Below are positions 16,249 to 25,513 of a stretch of DNA of 42,954 bases, one piece after another. The translations under genes were made by a program, and so were the position numbers. Within the stretch, counting starts at the first letter, position 1. Every line of letters begins with the position of its first letter. Source of the stretch: Christensenellaceae bacterium (GTDB taxonomy: Bacteria; Bacillota; Clostridia; Christensenellales; DTU072); the NCBI GenBank assembly GCA_031278175.1, contig JAITLB010000185.1, positions 1-42,954 on the forward strand, in the 5' to 3' direction. The notes beneath the pieces are model-generated. The model searched no databases and was not told where the DNA came from. It saw only the letters and a list, made by a program, of their open reading frames with translations.

Positions 16249-18879
16249 ATGACTAAGAAAAAATTTGTTTATTTGTTTAGAGAGTCTGACGGAAAAAACA
16301 AAGCTCTCTTCGGCGGCAAAGGCGCAAATCTAGCAGAAATGACAGCACTAGGAATGCCCGTACCCCCAGGATTTACAATCACAACTGAAGCTTGTTCTCA
16401 ATATTATGCCGATGGAGCAAAATTGTCTCAGACAATTATTGATGAAGTTTTTGAGAATATAGCAATTCTTGAGAAAGAAGCTGGCAAGAAATTTGGGGAT
16501 GACCTCAATCCGTTTTTAGTATCCGTAAGAAGTGGTGCGCCAGTATCAATGCCTGGCATGATGGATACTATCTTGAATTTAGGTCTTACTGACATATCCG
16601 TTAAAGCATTAGCTAAACTTACCGATAACCCACGATTTGCTTATGACTGCTATCGCAGATTTATTCAAATGTATTCAGATGTTGTTATTGGATTAAGCAA
16701 AGAGTTCTTCGAAACGGTAATTGATGCTAAAAAGAAAGCAAAAGGAATTGTTTTGGATACTGACCTTACTGCTGAAGATCTTCAAGAACTCATTGAATCA
16801 TATAAAGAATTCTTCTTGAAATCAAAAGGTTATGAATTTCCACAAGATCCTAAAGTACAGTTAGTAGGTGCAATAGAAGCAGTATTCCGCTCTTGGGATA
16901 ATCCTCGCGCAATTTCATATCGTCGTATGAAAAATATAGCTAGCAATTGTGGAACAGCTGTAAATGTCCAATCCATGGTGTTTGGTAATATGGGCCCAAC
17001 ATCAGGCACTGGTGTCGCTTTCACGCGAAACCCAGCAACTGGTGAGAAGAAACTTTATGGCGAATATTTGATGAATGCACAAGGTGAAGACGTTGTCGCT
17101 GGAATCCGCACACCATCATCTATAGATCATTTAAAGAAGGACAACAGAGAAGCCTACGACCAATTTGTTAAAATTGCTTCAACGCTGGAAAATTATTTCC
17201 ATGATATGCAAGATATGGAGTTCACTATAGAGCGTGGCAAATTGTACATGCTCCAAACTCGTAGCGGAAAGAGAACCGCACAAGCAGCTATTAATATAGC
17301 GATAGATCTTGTCAAAGAAGGACTTTGCACTAAAGAAGCCGCAATATTAAGCATAGAACCTTCACAGCTCGATGATTTACTACATCCAACATTTGATACC
17401 AAAGCCTTAGCTAAAGCAAAAGCCTTAGCAGAAGGTTTGCCAGCATCACCAGGTGCCGCATCAGGGAAAATTGCATTCTCAGCTGAAGAAGCTGTAGAGC
17501 GAGCTAAGGCAGGTGAATCTGTAATCCTAGTAAGACTTGAAACGGCTGCTGAAGATATTGAAGGTATGAATGCAGCAAAAGGAATTTTAACAGCTCGTGG
17601 TGGTCTTACTTCACATGCAGCTGTTGTAGCTCGCGGTATGGGCAAATGTTGTGTTTCAGGATGCAAAAAATTGACCATAGATGCAGAAGCTCGCACCGTT
17701 TCAATTGCTGATAAAACTTTTACAGAAAATGACGTAATATCACTAGACGGAAGTTCAGGGAAAATTTATCCAGGTGTTATTCAAACTGTTGAACCTAACA
17801 TAACAGGAAATTTCGGTACTGTAATGTCTTGGGCAAACGAGCTGCGCACACTTAAAGTGCGTGCAAATGCTGATACACCACACGATGCAAAAGTCGCACG
17901 TTCGTTTGGCGCAGAAGGTATTGGTCTTTGTCGCTCAGAACATATGTTCTTTGATGAAGCAAGAATACCAGTTATCCGAGAAATGATCGTAAGCAAGACG
18001 GCAGAGCAACGCGCTGTAGCATTATCTAAACTTCTTATTATGCAACGTGAGGATTTCATCGGCATTTATAAAGAAATGAAAGGGTATCCTGTTACTATCC
18101 GTTTCCTGGATCCACCATTACATGAATTCTTGCCTAAAGAACATGATGAAATAGTAGCACTTGCTGCCGACATGAAAATCAGCACAGAAGAATTACAAGC
18201 GACAATAGATCAACTACACGAAGCCAATCCAATGCTAGGGCATCGCGGATGTCGCTTATCTGTGACATTCCCAGAGATCGCTGAAATGCAGACACGCGCA
18301 GTCATCGAAGCTGCTGATATTGTTAACAAGGAAGGTTATAATGTCAAAGCCGAAATAATGATACCACTAGTGGGTGACGTTAAGGAATTGGCATTTGTTA
18401 AGAAGACAGTAGTTGAGACTGCTAAAAAGGTTATGGCAGAGCGTAATACAACAATTGCTTATTCTGTTGGAACGATGATCGAAGTGCCTAGAGCGGCCCT
18501 AACAGCTCAAGAGATCGCGCAGGAGGCTGAATTCTTCTCGTTTGGTACAAATGATCTAACGCAAATGACATTCGGATTTAGCCGCGATGACGCGGATAAA
18601 TACCTATCAGCATATTATAAAAACAAGATACTGGAATTTGATCCTTTCGTTCGCTTGGATCAAGTTGGTGTTGGTACTCTTATTAAGCTAGCCTGTGAAA
18701 AAGGTAGAAGCGTTAATAAAGATTTGAAACTTGGCATATGTGGCGAACATGGTGGAGATCCTTCAACAGTTGAGTTCTGCCATAACATTGGACTTAATTA
18801 TGTTTCATGCTCACCTTTCCGCGTACCTATTGCTATAATGGCAGCCGCGCAAGCAGCACTCCGCTCAAAAAAGATTTAA
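16249..18879 (+). CDS. ppdK: Pyruvate, phosphate dikinase
   Basis: PPDK interconverts pyruvate, ATP and Pi with PEP, AMP and PPi. In anaerobes it often runs as a glycolytic or gluconeogenic step. The 876-residue protein is full length. The N-terminal nucleotide-binding domain begins FGGKGANLAEMT. The swivelling phosphohistidine domain has GGLTSHAAVVARGMGK, with catalytic His456. The C-terminal TIM barrel has GTNDLTQMTFGFSRDD and CGEHGGDPSTVEF. AAAAGGAG eight bases before ATG 16249 is a strong ribosome site. It is monocistronic, with a long structured leader. No regulatory PPDK kinase gene is in the window. Confidence 0.97.
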   Translation: MTKKKFVYLFRESDGKNKALFGGKGANLAEMTALGMPVPPGFTITTEACSQYYADGAKLSQTIIDEVFENIAILEKEAGKKFGDDLNPFLVSVRSGAPVSMPGMMDTILNLGLTDISVKALAKLTDNPRFAYDCYRRFIQMYSDVVIGLSKEFFETVIDAKKKAKGIVLDTDLTAEDLQELIESYKEFFLKSKGYEFPQDPKVQLVGAIEAVFRSWDNPRAISYRRMKNIASNCGTAVNVQSMVFGNMGPTSGTGVAFTRNPATGEKKLYGEYLMNAQGEDVVAGIRTPSSIDHLKKDNREAYDQFVKIASTLENYFHDMQDMEFTIERGKLYMLQTRSGKRTAQAAINIAIDLVKEGLCTKEAAILSIEPSQLDDLLHPTFDTKALAKAKALAEGLPASPGAASGKIAFSAEEAVERAKAGESVILVRLETAAEDIEGMNAAKGILTARGGLTSHAAVVARGMGKCCVSGCKKLTIDAEARTVSIADKTFTENDVISLDGSSGKIYPGVIQTVEPNITGNFGTVMSWANELRTLKVRANADTPHDAKVARSFGAEGIGLCRSEHMFFDEARIPVIREMIVSKTAEQRAVALSKLLIMQREDFIGIYKEMKGYPVTIRFLDPPLHEFLPKEHDEIVALAADMKISTEELQATIDQLHEANPMLGHRGCRLSVTFPEIAEMQTRAVIEAADIVNKEGYNVKAEIMIPLVGDVKELAFVKKTVVETAKKVMAERNTTIAYSVGTMIEVPRAALTAQEIAQEAEFFSFGTNDLTQMTFGFSRDDADKYLSAYYKNKILEFDPFVRLDQVGVGTLIKLACEKGRSVNKDLKLGICGEHGGDPSTVEFCHNIGLNYVSCSPFRVPIAIMAAAQAALRSKKI

Positions 18880-18898
18880 AAAATCCATTTTCTTTGTG

Positions 18899-18930
18899 GG
18901 GGGTGGTAGCAACAATGTTCTACCACCCCC
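18899..18930 (+). terminator. GC-rich hairpin after ppdK
   Basis: GGGGGTGGTAG (18899-18909) pairs perfectly with CTACCACCCCC (18920-18930) around a 10-base loop, 19 bases after the ppdK stop. It is far more GC-rich than its surroundings. No T-run follows, so it may act as a 3' stabiliser as well as, or instead of, an intrinsic terminator. It also faces the convergent ATPase gene. Confidence 0.55.
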
Positions 18931-19118
18931 GAACAATTAGACATTTGCTATGATAAATAGTACTTATCTTAAAAACCAATCAAACTCCGTTTACAATCAA
19001 ATGAAATTTGATGTTTGATATACTAATTGATACTCTTTTTTAATATCGCATAACCTTGTCGCATAACCCCGTCACCTTTTCCAAATCCAAAATTAAATTT
19101 GCTTTATTTTTTTAAACC

Positions 19119-20462
19119 TTAAAGAAACATTGTCATATAGAGAGGCAAATGTATCGCTTCATCGGTAACTAAAATATCTTTAGTATATAAAATATATGGC
19201 TGTCCAATTTTCGGTTTGAATTTTCTAATGAACTTACTAAGAGAAATATGATTTATATAACCAGCAGATTTCACTTCGATAGGGCATATTTTGCTTTGTC
19301 GTTTAATCATGAAATCTATTTCAATATTGTTTTCACGATTTCTATGATCAGCACTAGAGTAGAAATACAGCATGTGCCCACTTGCTCTAAGACTTTGTGC
19401 AACAATATTCTCAATAAGCATTCCCTCATTGACACCTAACTGGTCTAAAAGAACTGCCTTGTATAGTTGATTGTCGGTATAATCACTATCTTTAAATACC
19501 TGCGTCACAAGGAGTCCAGTATCAGCAAAATAGCATTTAAAGGTAGTCGTATCTCTGTTCAAAGCAAGACCTACACTGGGATCATTTGAGTTTAAACAAG
19601 CATTTATAACCATTGCCGTTGCAAGCCATACAAATGAATCTTCATAAGTGCGCATTCTTGCATTTTTATCGATAGACGCAAGCATAAAACGCTTTTCTTT
19701 TTTGGAAAGCTGTGCAGGAATCTCATCAAAAATTGCAAGAACTTTACTCTGATACCCCTTAGCAAATTTTATCACATCTTCACGGTATAGATTTAAAATC
19801 ATCCTTTTTATATTGTCAGTGCGCGCAAAATCCTTGGTTTTTACATATTCAAGCACCGCCTGCGGCATTCCGCCTACAAGCATATATTGCCGAAAACTAT
19901 TAAGCACTTTCCTATGCAACGCTTGCCCGAGCGGGGTTAGATTATCAAAGCATCGCTTCAAGAATGGCACTGTTGTTACATCAGACATAGCCCAAAGAAA
20001 TTCCTCGAAATCTAGAGGGAAAATTTCCATATGTATCTCTTCGGATGGAATAACTATGTCTTGAGTGTTCTGCTTTAAGGATATAAGTGAACCTGTCTCG
20101 ATATAATCGTATCTGCCATCCTCTACTAAAAACTTAATTACTTCGCGCGCTTTCGGGAATCGCTGTACCTCATCAAAAATAAATAGTGACTCTCTATTGT
20201 ATAATTCCACTCCAAACATTGCAGACAACTTGTTGAAAAATAAGTCTAAATCCATAATATCTTCGTCAAAAATATTTTTAACTATCGAATTTACGCGCGA
20301 AAAGTTGATTTCTATAAAACTCTTGTATTCGTTCCTTCCAAACTCGTTAGCTAGGTAACTTTTACCGACACGCCTAGCACCATCTATGAGGAGCGCGGAT
20401 TTTCCAGCACTGTTTAACTTCCAGTCTAGAATTTTTTGATATGCTTTACGCTTAAGAACCAT
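19119..20462 (-). CDS. AAA_14 / DUF4143 ATPase
   Basis: This is a 447-residue member of the large family with an N-terminal P-loop domain and a C-terminal DUF4143 domain, which often includes a nuclease-like fold. Walker A is GARRVGKS (residues 28-35), and Walker B is LFIFDEVQR (93-101). A sensor-like ETGSLIS follows near 137-143. The C-terminal half has NEGMLIENIVAQSLRASG, and EIDFMIKR...CPIEVKS resembles the D-x-K of a restriction-like nuclease. These genes are usually solitary, present in variable copy number, and of unknown cellular role. GAGGTAA precedes the ATG. The promoter lies inside a 33-bp tandem repeat. Confidence 0.88.
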   Translation of the reverse strand: MVLKRKAYQKILDWKLNSAGKSALLIDGARRVGKSYLANEFGRNEYKSFIEINFSRVNSIVKNIFDEDIMDLDLFFNKLSAMFGVELYNRESLFIFDEVQRFPKAREVIKFLVEDGRYDYIETGSLISLKQNTQDIVIPSEEIHMEIFPLDFEEFLWAMSDVTTVPFLKRCFDNLTPLGQALHRKVLNSFRQYMLVGGMPQAVLEYVKTKDFARTDNIKRMILNLYREDVIKFAKGYQSKVLAIFDEIPAQLSKKEKRFMLASIDKNARMRTYEDSFVWLATAMVINACLNSNDPSVGLALNRDTTTFKCYFADTGLLVTQVFKDSDYTDNQLYKAVLLDQLGVNEGMLIENIVAQSLRASGHMLYFYSSADHRNRENNIEIDFMIKRQSKICPIEVKSAGYINHISLSKFIRKFKPKIGQPYILYTKDILVTDEAIHLPLYMTMFL

Positions 20463-20482
20463 TAACTTACCTCGTATAACAT

Positions 20483-20511
20483 ATTATACACTAATTTGCA
20501 CGAAATGGCAA
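20483..20511 (-). promoter_or_regulatory. Promoter of the DUF4143 ATPase
   Basis: On the minus strand, TTGCCA (20511-20506), a 17-base spacer and TATAAT (20488-20483). The start would be near 20476, giving a leader of about 14 bases with a GAGGTAA ribosome site. The -35 box lies inside the first copy of the tandem repeat. In the next three copies the matching bases are mutated (TGACAG on the plus strand). Confidence 0.65.
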
Positions 20512-20640
20512 TATTTCATGTGCCCGTTTTGCACGAAATGACAGTATTTTATCTGCTCATTTTGCACGATATGACAGTATTTAATGTGCTCATTTTGCAC
20601 GATATGACAGTATTGATGCACAAAATCTGCACGCAATGGC
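20496..20640. repeat. 33-bp tandem repeat, four copies plus a fragment
   Basis: Head-to-tail units begin at 20496, 20529, 20562 and 20595, each opening TTGCACGAAATG or TTGCACGATATG. A degenerate fragment, CTGCACGCAATGGC, starts at 20627. Copies differ by a few substitutions, and the fourth diverges in its last third. There are no unique spacers, so it is not a CRISPR. The array overlaps the -35 of the ATPase promoter and extends upstream of it, the geometry of repeated activator or repressor sites. Confidence 0.85.
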
Positions 20641-21068
20641 GGGTGGAGTTATTCAATGGTGTAATCATAATTTAGCACATTGCATTAAATTCGCAATTTT
20701 CTTTGTAAATTGATACAAACTACTTGTTCTGTAACTGCTCTGTACTAGTGAACTACAAGATAATTAAGATGTCTAAATAAACCTTACTTGTTTAACAAAA
20801 TATTTGACTATATTGTTTATAGCTTAACTTAACTAGTAGACAAAAGCGTGTGAATTTATCTAAAAAAATCTTATTTAACGCTTTGCATATTCTCACATGC
20901 TAATTTTCTCACAAAACTTGAAATGCTTTTTGCTTGATTAAATTTCAAAATTCATATTTGTTGTCAGCTAAAGTGATATTGCTTTATCATTTTGCTTTAG
21001 TCTTTCCGTTTCAACGTGCTTTTTGATCATGATTTTGCTAATAATCACAATTCTTACAAAATACCTTC
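20641..21068. other. AT-rich spacer before the LRR lipoprotein
   Basis: No gene, RNA or strong inverted repeat is visible. The stretch separates the divergent ATPase and LRR lipoprotein genes. Confidence 0.4.
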
Positions 21069-21098
21069 TTGATAAACTGCGCTTAAAAATGATATAAT
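21069..21098 (+). promoter_or_regulatory. Promoter of the LRR lipoprotein, near-leaderless
   Basis: TTGATA (21069-21074), an 18-base spacer and an extended -10, TGATATAAT, with TATAAT at 21093-21098. The ATG at 21108 is only nine bases beyond the -10 box, so the 5' leader would be about three bases. No Shine-Dalgarno exists. Confidence 0.65.
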
Positions 21099-21107
21099 TT
21101 TAAAACT

Positions 21108-23138
21108 ATGGATAAGCGCGTTGTAATAATCTTAATGTCTCTTTTCTTGTTCACGCTAGCATTTACGGCATGCACTCAAGCTTCGTATGCAGCTTTTGCA
21201 GAAGATACTTATATAATTTACATGGCTGAAAGTCGTGACCTAACACCCGAAGTAATACTGAGACCAACAACGGCAAGTTACATGCTCACAAGCTCGAACC
21301 CATCATTAGTAAGTGTGTCCGATGACGGTAAATCTCTACGTGCTAATTATCAAGATTCCATCGTCACTGTCACATTAACGGCTGGGCGTCATGTCGATTA
21401 CGCAACGATCATTGTATACCCCGAACTAGATTATCTAGAACCAGACATACCAGATGAGTTGTTTCACGTTACATTTGATACTTTCGGCAGAGGCTCAATT
21501 GCTACACAGGATCTGTTACCAAACGAACTTGCTACTCGTCCTCCATATACGACTTTTCAAAATTATGGTTTAGCGGAATGGTACACCGATGTCGAACTGA
21601 CACAAGTTTACGATTTCAATGCACCAGTTACACAGAGTTTTACATTGTATGCTGAATGGGTGGAAATCAAAACACCAGTTTTCACATACAGTATGCCTAG
21701 TGATAACGGTGTTACGGTCACAGGGATTAAATATCCGCTTGTTGATTATGGTCCAATATCAATTCCAGCCGAAACCGAAAATGGATTGCCTGTCATCGGC
21801 ATTGCCAACGCTGCCTTTTATAAATTCGATTCAGCAGGCGCTAGAATCGACATCAAACTAACATCTCTTACTATACCATCTACAGTAAAGACTATAGGAG
21901 AATCCGCATTCCAATCATGTGCATATTTAACTGAAATAATTTTTGAAGGTGCTGGCATAGAAAATATCGGCATAAATGCTTTTAAAGATTGCAGTGTACT
22001 AACTAATCTTATTTTGCCTAACAGTCTAACTGCGATAGGTGAAGGCGCTTTCTATAATTGCACGCAGTACGCACCTGTTATCCCGACAAGCGTAACTGTA
22101 TTGGATCAAGATACATATCGTGGGACAGCTATTACACATCTAGATTTATCTCTAGCAACCTATGTGCATGCGCGTTCATTTAAGGATTGCGTAGCATTAA
22201 CCGAAATAACCCCACCCAATACAAATATACTCGTTAAAATTGAAGCTGAAGCTTTTACGGGTTCAGGTTGGATATCTGCCAAGCGTGTGTTAGCATCAAG
22301 CGAACCACTTAGCGAAGATACGGGCTTGATTATTCTAGGCGATGTTGTTATATTATGTGTCAAAGATCCGAACAGAACACATTCAAGCATCTCTGTGCGA
22401 GTGCCCGCTAACATTAAATACATTGCAGGTGGCGCATTCCCAGAGTCTACTATAAAAAATGGCTTTATTAAATTCAGCAGTCCTACACCACCCAAGATTG
22501 AGACATACGCGATAAGCTCGTCTGTTAACCTTGCTCTAGTTATTCCTAATTCAGGAGAACAACAAGATGAAGTCTATCAGACCTATTATTCTGGCATTAC
22601 TCTGACAGCATTGCGTCCTAAAATATCCTATGAATTAATAATTGACGGCTTAACTATGTACGTCAACAATCCACCAACTACCTCAAATTATTTTGTTTAT
22701 ATAGCAAAATATGAACCGACAGTTAGTCCAGGCACATTTAATCTGCGGCGCTTGCTCTTTACAACATTTAATTCAAGCGTCACGGTGCGCAAAATAAAGT
22801 ATGGTGCTTTTGACGCTACACTTGCACAAGTTGCTGCCACGCATGTCATAATTTTGCCACCTAAACTGATGTCTATTGAAACTAATGCGTTCTACAAGTT
22901 CGCAAATTTATCGCTATACATATATGGCACTGAAGAAGATTATGGAACTTACCTACCTGAATCGACATATGCTAATAACTCATTTATAAACGATTATTCA
23001 TCTACTGGTGTACGTTTATACATACCCGATCTTACATTGAATGGTAGTTCATTAGTAGAAATTTACAAAAGCAAATGGAAAAGCTACTTTAATAGCAATT
23101 ACATGCTAGTAGGATCACCACCTGCGGACGAATTATGA
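21108..23138 (+). CDS. BspA-type leucine-rich-repeat surface lipoprotein
   Basis: This is a 676-residue secreted protein. The N terminus is a signal peptide (VVIILMSLFLFTLAFTAC), with Cys22 as a plausible lipidation site, although the lipobox FTAC is atypical at -3. Residues about 125-190 match the InlB/Flg_new beta-grasp repeat (AEWYTDVELTQVYDF, then FTLYAEWVE). From about 200 on, BspA-type LRR_5 units recur (SLTIPSTVKTIGESAFQSC, NSLTAIGEGAFYNC). Such proteins mediate adhesion or interaction at the cell surface. It overlaps thiN by four bases (ATGA), an unexpected partnership. Confidence 0.82.
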   Translation: MDKRVVIILMSLFLFTLAFTACTQASYAAFAEDTYIIYMAESRDLTPEVILRPTTASYMLTSSNPSLVSVSDDGKSLRANYQDSIVTVTLTAGRHVDYATIIVYPELDYLEPDIPDELFHVTFDTFGRGSIATQDLLPNELATRPPYTTFQNYGLAEWYTDVELTQVYDFNAPVTQSFTLYAEWVEIKTPVFTYSMPSDNGVTVTGIKYPLVDYGPISIPAETENGLPVIGIANAAFYKFDSAGARIDIKLTSLTIPSTVKTIGESAFQSCAYLTEIIFEGAGIENIGINAFKDCSVLTNLILPNSLTAIGEGAFYNCTQYAPVIPTSVTVLDQDTYRGTAITHLDLSLATYVHARSFKDCVALTEITPPNTNILVKIEAEAFTGSGWISAKRVLASSEPLSEDTGLIILGDVVILCVKDPNRTHSSISVRVPANIKYIAGGAFPESTIKNGFIKFSSPTPPKIETYAISSSVNLALVIPNSGEQQDEVYQTYYSGITLTALRPKISYELIIDGLTMYVNNPPTTSNYFVYIAKYEPTVSPGTFNLRRLLFTTFNSSVTVRKIKYGAFDATLAQVAATHVIILPPKLMSIETNAFYKFANLSLYIYGTEEDYGTYLPESTYANNSFINDYSSTGVRLYIPDLTLNGSSLVEIYKSKWKSYFNSNYMLVGSPPADEL

Positions 23139-23770
23139 GTAAAAGTGCAGGAATAATCTTAAATGGAGCAGCATTAACTGTCGTTCCACAAGACGACTAC
23201 ATTATTTGTGCTGATGGTGGTATGAAATTTGCTCAAAACTTAAAAGTGGATTTGGTTTTAGGCGATTTCGATTCATCAGATTATAATGATGCACCTAATG
23301 GTAGTAAAACTCTGCGCTATAAAATCGAAAAAGATGCTACAGATGGTGAATTGGCAATCCTCCACGCGCTAACCTGTGGATATAGAAAAATAAATATCTA
23401 TGCCGCCCTTGGTGGTAGAGTTGATCATATTTTGGGCAACCTTGCGCTATTATCGATCGCACACGGCATGAATGCTACTGCTACCATAATAGACAGCGAA
23501 CAGACTATATTCTTGACTACAAGCAAATCCTGCGTGCATTTGCCTTGTGGCTCTTTTTTGTCATTAATTCCTTTCGGCGGAAATGCAATCGTAAGTGATG
23601 GAATAAATCTCAAGTATCCACTTGACAATCTCCACCTCACACCGCATTCAACGCTTGGAATTTCTAATGTCGCTACATCAAATTATATAGAGTTTAGCGT
23701 AGTCTCAGGCAAAGTCATAGTAGTTGTCAATGCACCTAATACTACCATAACAATCACTAGTTCTAAATGA
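23135..23770 (+). CDS. thiN: Thiamine pyrophosphokinase
   Basis: ThiN makes thiamine diphosphate from thiamine and ATP. The 211-residue protein has ADGG (residues 26-29), the metal-binding LGDFDS (42-47), KDATDGELA near 66-74 and GGRVDHILGN (93-102), all diagnostic. The C-terminal domain, which completes the thiamine site at the dimer interface, is present. The start overlaps the stop of the LRR lipoprotein as ATGA, implying translational coupling. In many Firmicutes thiN instead sits beside rsgA and rpe, so the context is unusual. Confidence 0.93.
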   Translation: MSKSAGIILNGAALTVVPQDDYIICADGGMKFAQNLKVDLVLGDFDSSDYNDAPNGSKTLRYKIEKDATDGELAILHALTCGYRKINIYAALGGRVDHILGNLALLSIAHGMNATATIIDSEQTIFLTTSKSCVHLPCGSFLSLIPFGGNAIVSDGINLKYPLDNLHLTPHSTLGISNVATSNYIEFSVVSGKVIVVVNAPNTTITITSSK

Positions 23771-24107
23771 ACAAAGCTTAAATTAAGAATGTTAATGCTT
23801 AACTCATAAAATGTACAATTTAATTTCTCTATTGCTACTAGTTCCTTTATTTTCTCTACCTCATCCGATTCAATGAACTAATATTTAAACAGCCGCGTGA
23901 GGCATCGCTCATGACACAATACCACTTATTCAATTTGAGCATTGCGCGACTCAAAAAGGTTAAGATTGTGTCTAGTCATTGTATTTTGTTGACTAAGATC
24001 TGTTACTTGTTTTTGATTGAAATTGCATCAAAATATGCCATTCTTGCAAAATAATTTATATTCTTTTAAAATTTTTTAATTTTTTCGCTTTTTGTGCTTA
24101 AATACGC
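23771..24107. other. Spacer with an extended hairpin (23913-23972)
   Basis: No gene is present. GACACAAT (23913-23920) pairs with ATTGTGTC (23965-23972), ACC (23922-23924) with GGT (23958-23960), and TTTGAG (23934-23939) with CTCAAA (23950-23955), giving one 60-base imperfect hairpin. It lacks a T-run and lies about 145 bases after the thiN stop. No clear terminator for the LRR-thiN transcript is seen. Confidence 0.35.
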
Positions 24108-24136
24108 TTGACGTTCTTTCTCATTAGGTATATAAT
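24108..24136 (+). promoter_or_regulatory. Promoter of the condensation-domain acyltransferase
   Basis: TTGACG (24108-24113), a 17-base spacer and consensus TATAAT (24131-24136). The start is about 24143, followed by an AAGGA ribosome site at 24158-24162 and ATG at 24171. This is a conventional leadered promoter, unlike several others in the window. Confidence 0.7.
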
Positions 24137-24170
24137 CTGATTATATACTTTGTTAGCAAGGATACTTAAT

Positions 24171-25502
24171 ATGAAATATAAAGCAGAGACCTGGGACAAA
24201 ATGCAAGACATAATGTCCAGATATAACGACCACATGACGCATGGGTATCTTGAATTTGATTCCCACATAGATGCCGACATTTTAAAAGACGCAATGCGCA
24301 TAGCCGTCGATAAATTCCCGATCCTTAAATGCACCTATTACTCTGGAATATTTAGGGCTCAATGGAAGTCATTGAAAAAATATAATTTCGATGATTATTA
24401 TCAATTTGCACAAACGACCGAAAACCTCATGGATTATTCAGAACGTTTCCTGGTAGGGAAAATCGATGAAAAACATCAAGCGCAGTTTAAGTTCATGCAT
24501 GTTAGGAATAATGGTGCAGACGCAATTTGCCTTCTTATAAACCACCAATGCATGGATGGTGCAGACTTGAAAGTTTTCTACAACTGCATTGCTGCATTAT
24601 ATAATGACATTTTGAATGGTGGAAATGGAGATCTGCGGATCAAAAATGGCACACGCAGTGAAATGCAACTCTACAATGACTTCTCGCAAACTGAGCTAGA
24701 AGAATTAGACAAGCTCATCAGTTACAGTAAAAAGCAGAAGAGCAAACTTTGTTTCCCATTCGCAAAAGCTAAGAAATCGAGCCTTTATGCTAAAATACAC
24801 AAACTTAGATTATCTCAAGAGAAATTCGCGCAAATGAAAGCAAATGGCAAAAAATTTGGTGTTTCTATTAATGATATAATACTCGGAGCTTTTTACCGTG
24901 CTGCGCTTAAAATGATTGCACCTAAACCCGATCAGACATTGGGAATACCTAATATGGTAAATATGCGTCGCTATATAAAAAGCGGCGATAGTGCTGGATT
25001 TTGCAATTTAACGTCGATGATAGTACTTAATTTAGGTAACACCCTAGGCGATGATATATTCGAGACAATAGCGCGATGCAAAATGGGCATGGATAAATTA
25101 AAAAATAATTATCCTGGTTTCCATGGTTGGGCTTTGCTCCGCAGAGTATTTAAATACGCGCCTCACGGTCTAGCTAAATTCCTTATCGGCACATTCTTTA
25201 AAAACCCGTTAGTAGGACTTAGCAACATCGGTCTAATTGATCATGAAGGTCTCACATTTGGAAATGCAAAGCTTGCTAGTCCTACCTATATGACAGGATC
25301 AATAAAGATTCCACCATACATGCAATTAGCACTTACAACACTATACAACGAAATAACCTTTACGGTCGCAAATTATGGAAATAGTCAAGATCATGAAATG
25401 TTAAAGCTCTTTCTTGACATATTAGATGCAGAATTGACTATGTTTATCAATGCCGATATAACCCCTGATTTTACACAGTCAGTATTTTCTAAAATTAATT
25501 AA
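24171..25502 (+). CDS. Condensation-domain / alcohol acetyltransferase-like protein
   Basis: This is a 443-residue single-domain member of the CoA-dependent acyltransferase superfamily (NRPS condensation, PapA5 and alcohol acetyltransferase relatives). The active-site motif HHxxxDG is present as NHQCMDG (residues 124-130). The catalytic second His is kept and the first is Asn. A later IGIPNMVNMRRY-type strand and the solvent-channel region near GFCNLTSMIV fit the fold. The substrate is unknown. There is no carrier protein or NRPS module nearby, so esterification of an alcohol or lipid is more likely than peptide synthesis. An in-frame upstream ATG at 24150 is rejected because it lacks a ribosome site. 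Confidence 0.72.
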   Translation: MKYKAETWDKMQDIMSRYNDHMTHGYLEFDSHIDADILKDAMRIAVDKFPILKCTYYSGIFRAQWKSLKKYNFDDYYQFAQTTENLMDYSERFLVGKIDEKHQAQFKFMHVRNNGADAICLLINHQCMDGADLKVFYNCIAALYNDILNGGNGDLRIKNGTRSEMQLYNDFSQTELEELDKLISYSKKQKSKLCFPFAKAKKSSLYAKIHKLRLSQEKFAQMKANGKKFGVSINDIILGAFYRAALKMIAPKPDQTLGIPNMVNMRRYIKSGDSAGFCNLTSMIVLNLGNTLGDDIFETIARCKMGMDKLKNNYPGFHGWALLRRVFKYAPHGLAKFLIGTFFKNPLVGLSNIGLIDHEGLTFGNAKLASPTYMTGSIKIPPYMQLALTTLYNEITFTVANYGNSQDHEMLKLFLDILDAELTMFINADITPDFTQSVFSKIN

Positions 25503-25513
25503 CCGCGCGAACA

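Noticed and set aside
20496..20640. CRISPR-like repeats
   Set aside because: Units are strictly head-to-tail at 33 bp with no unique spacers and no cas genes nearby, so it is a tandem repeat.
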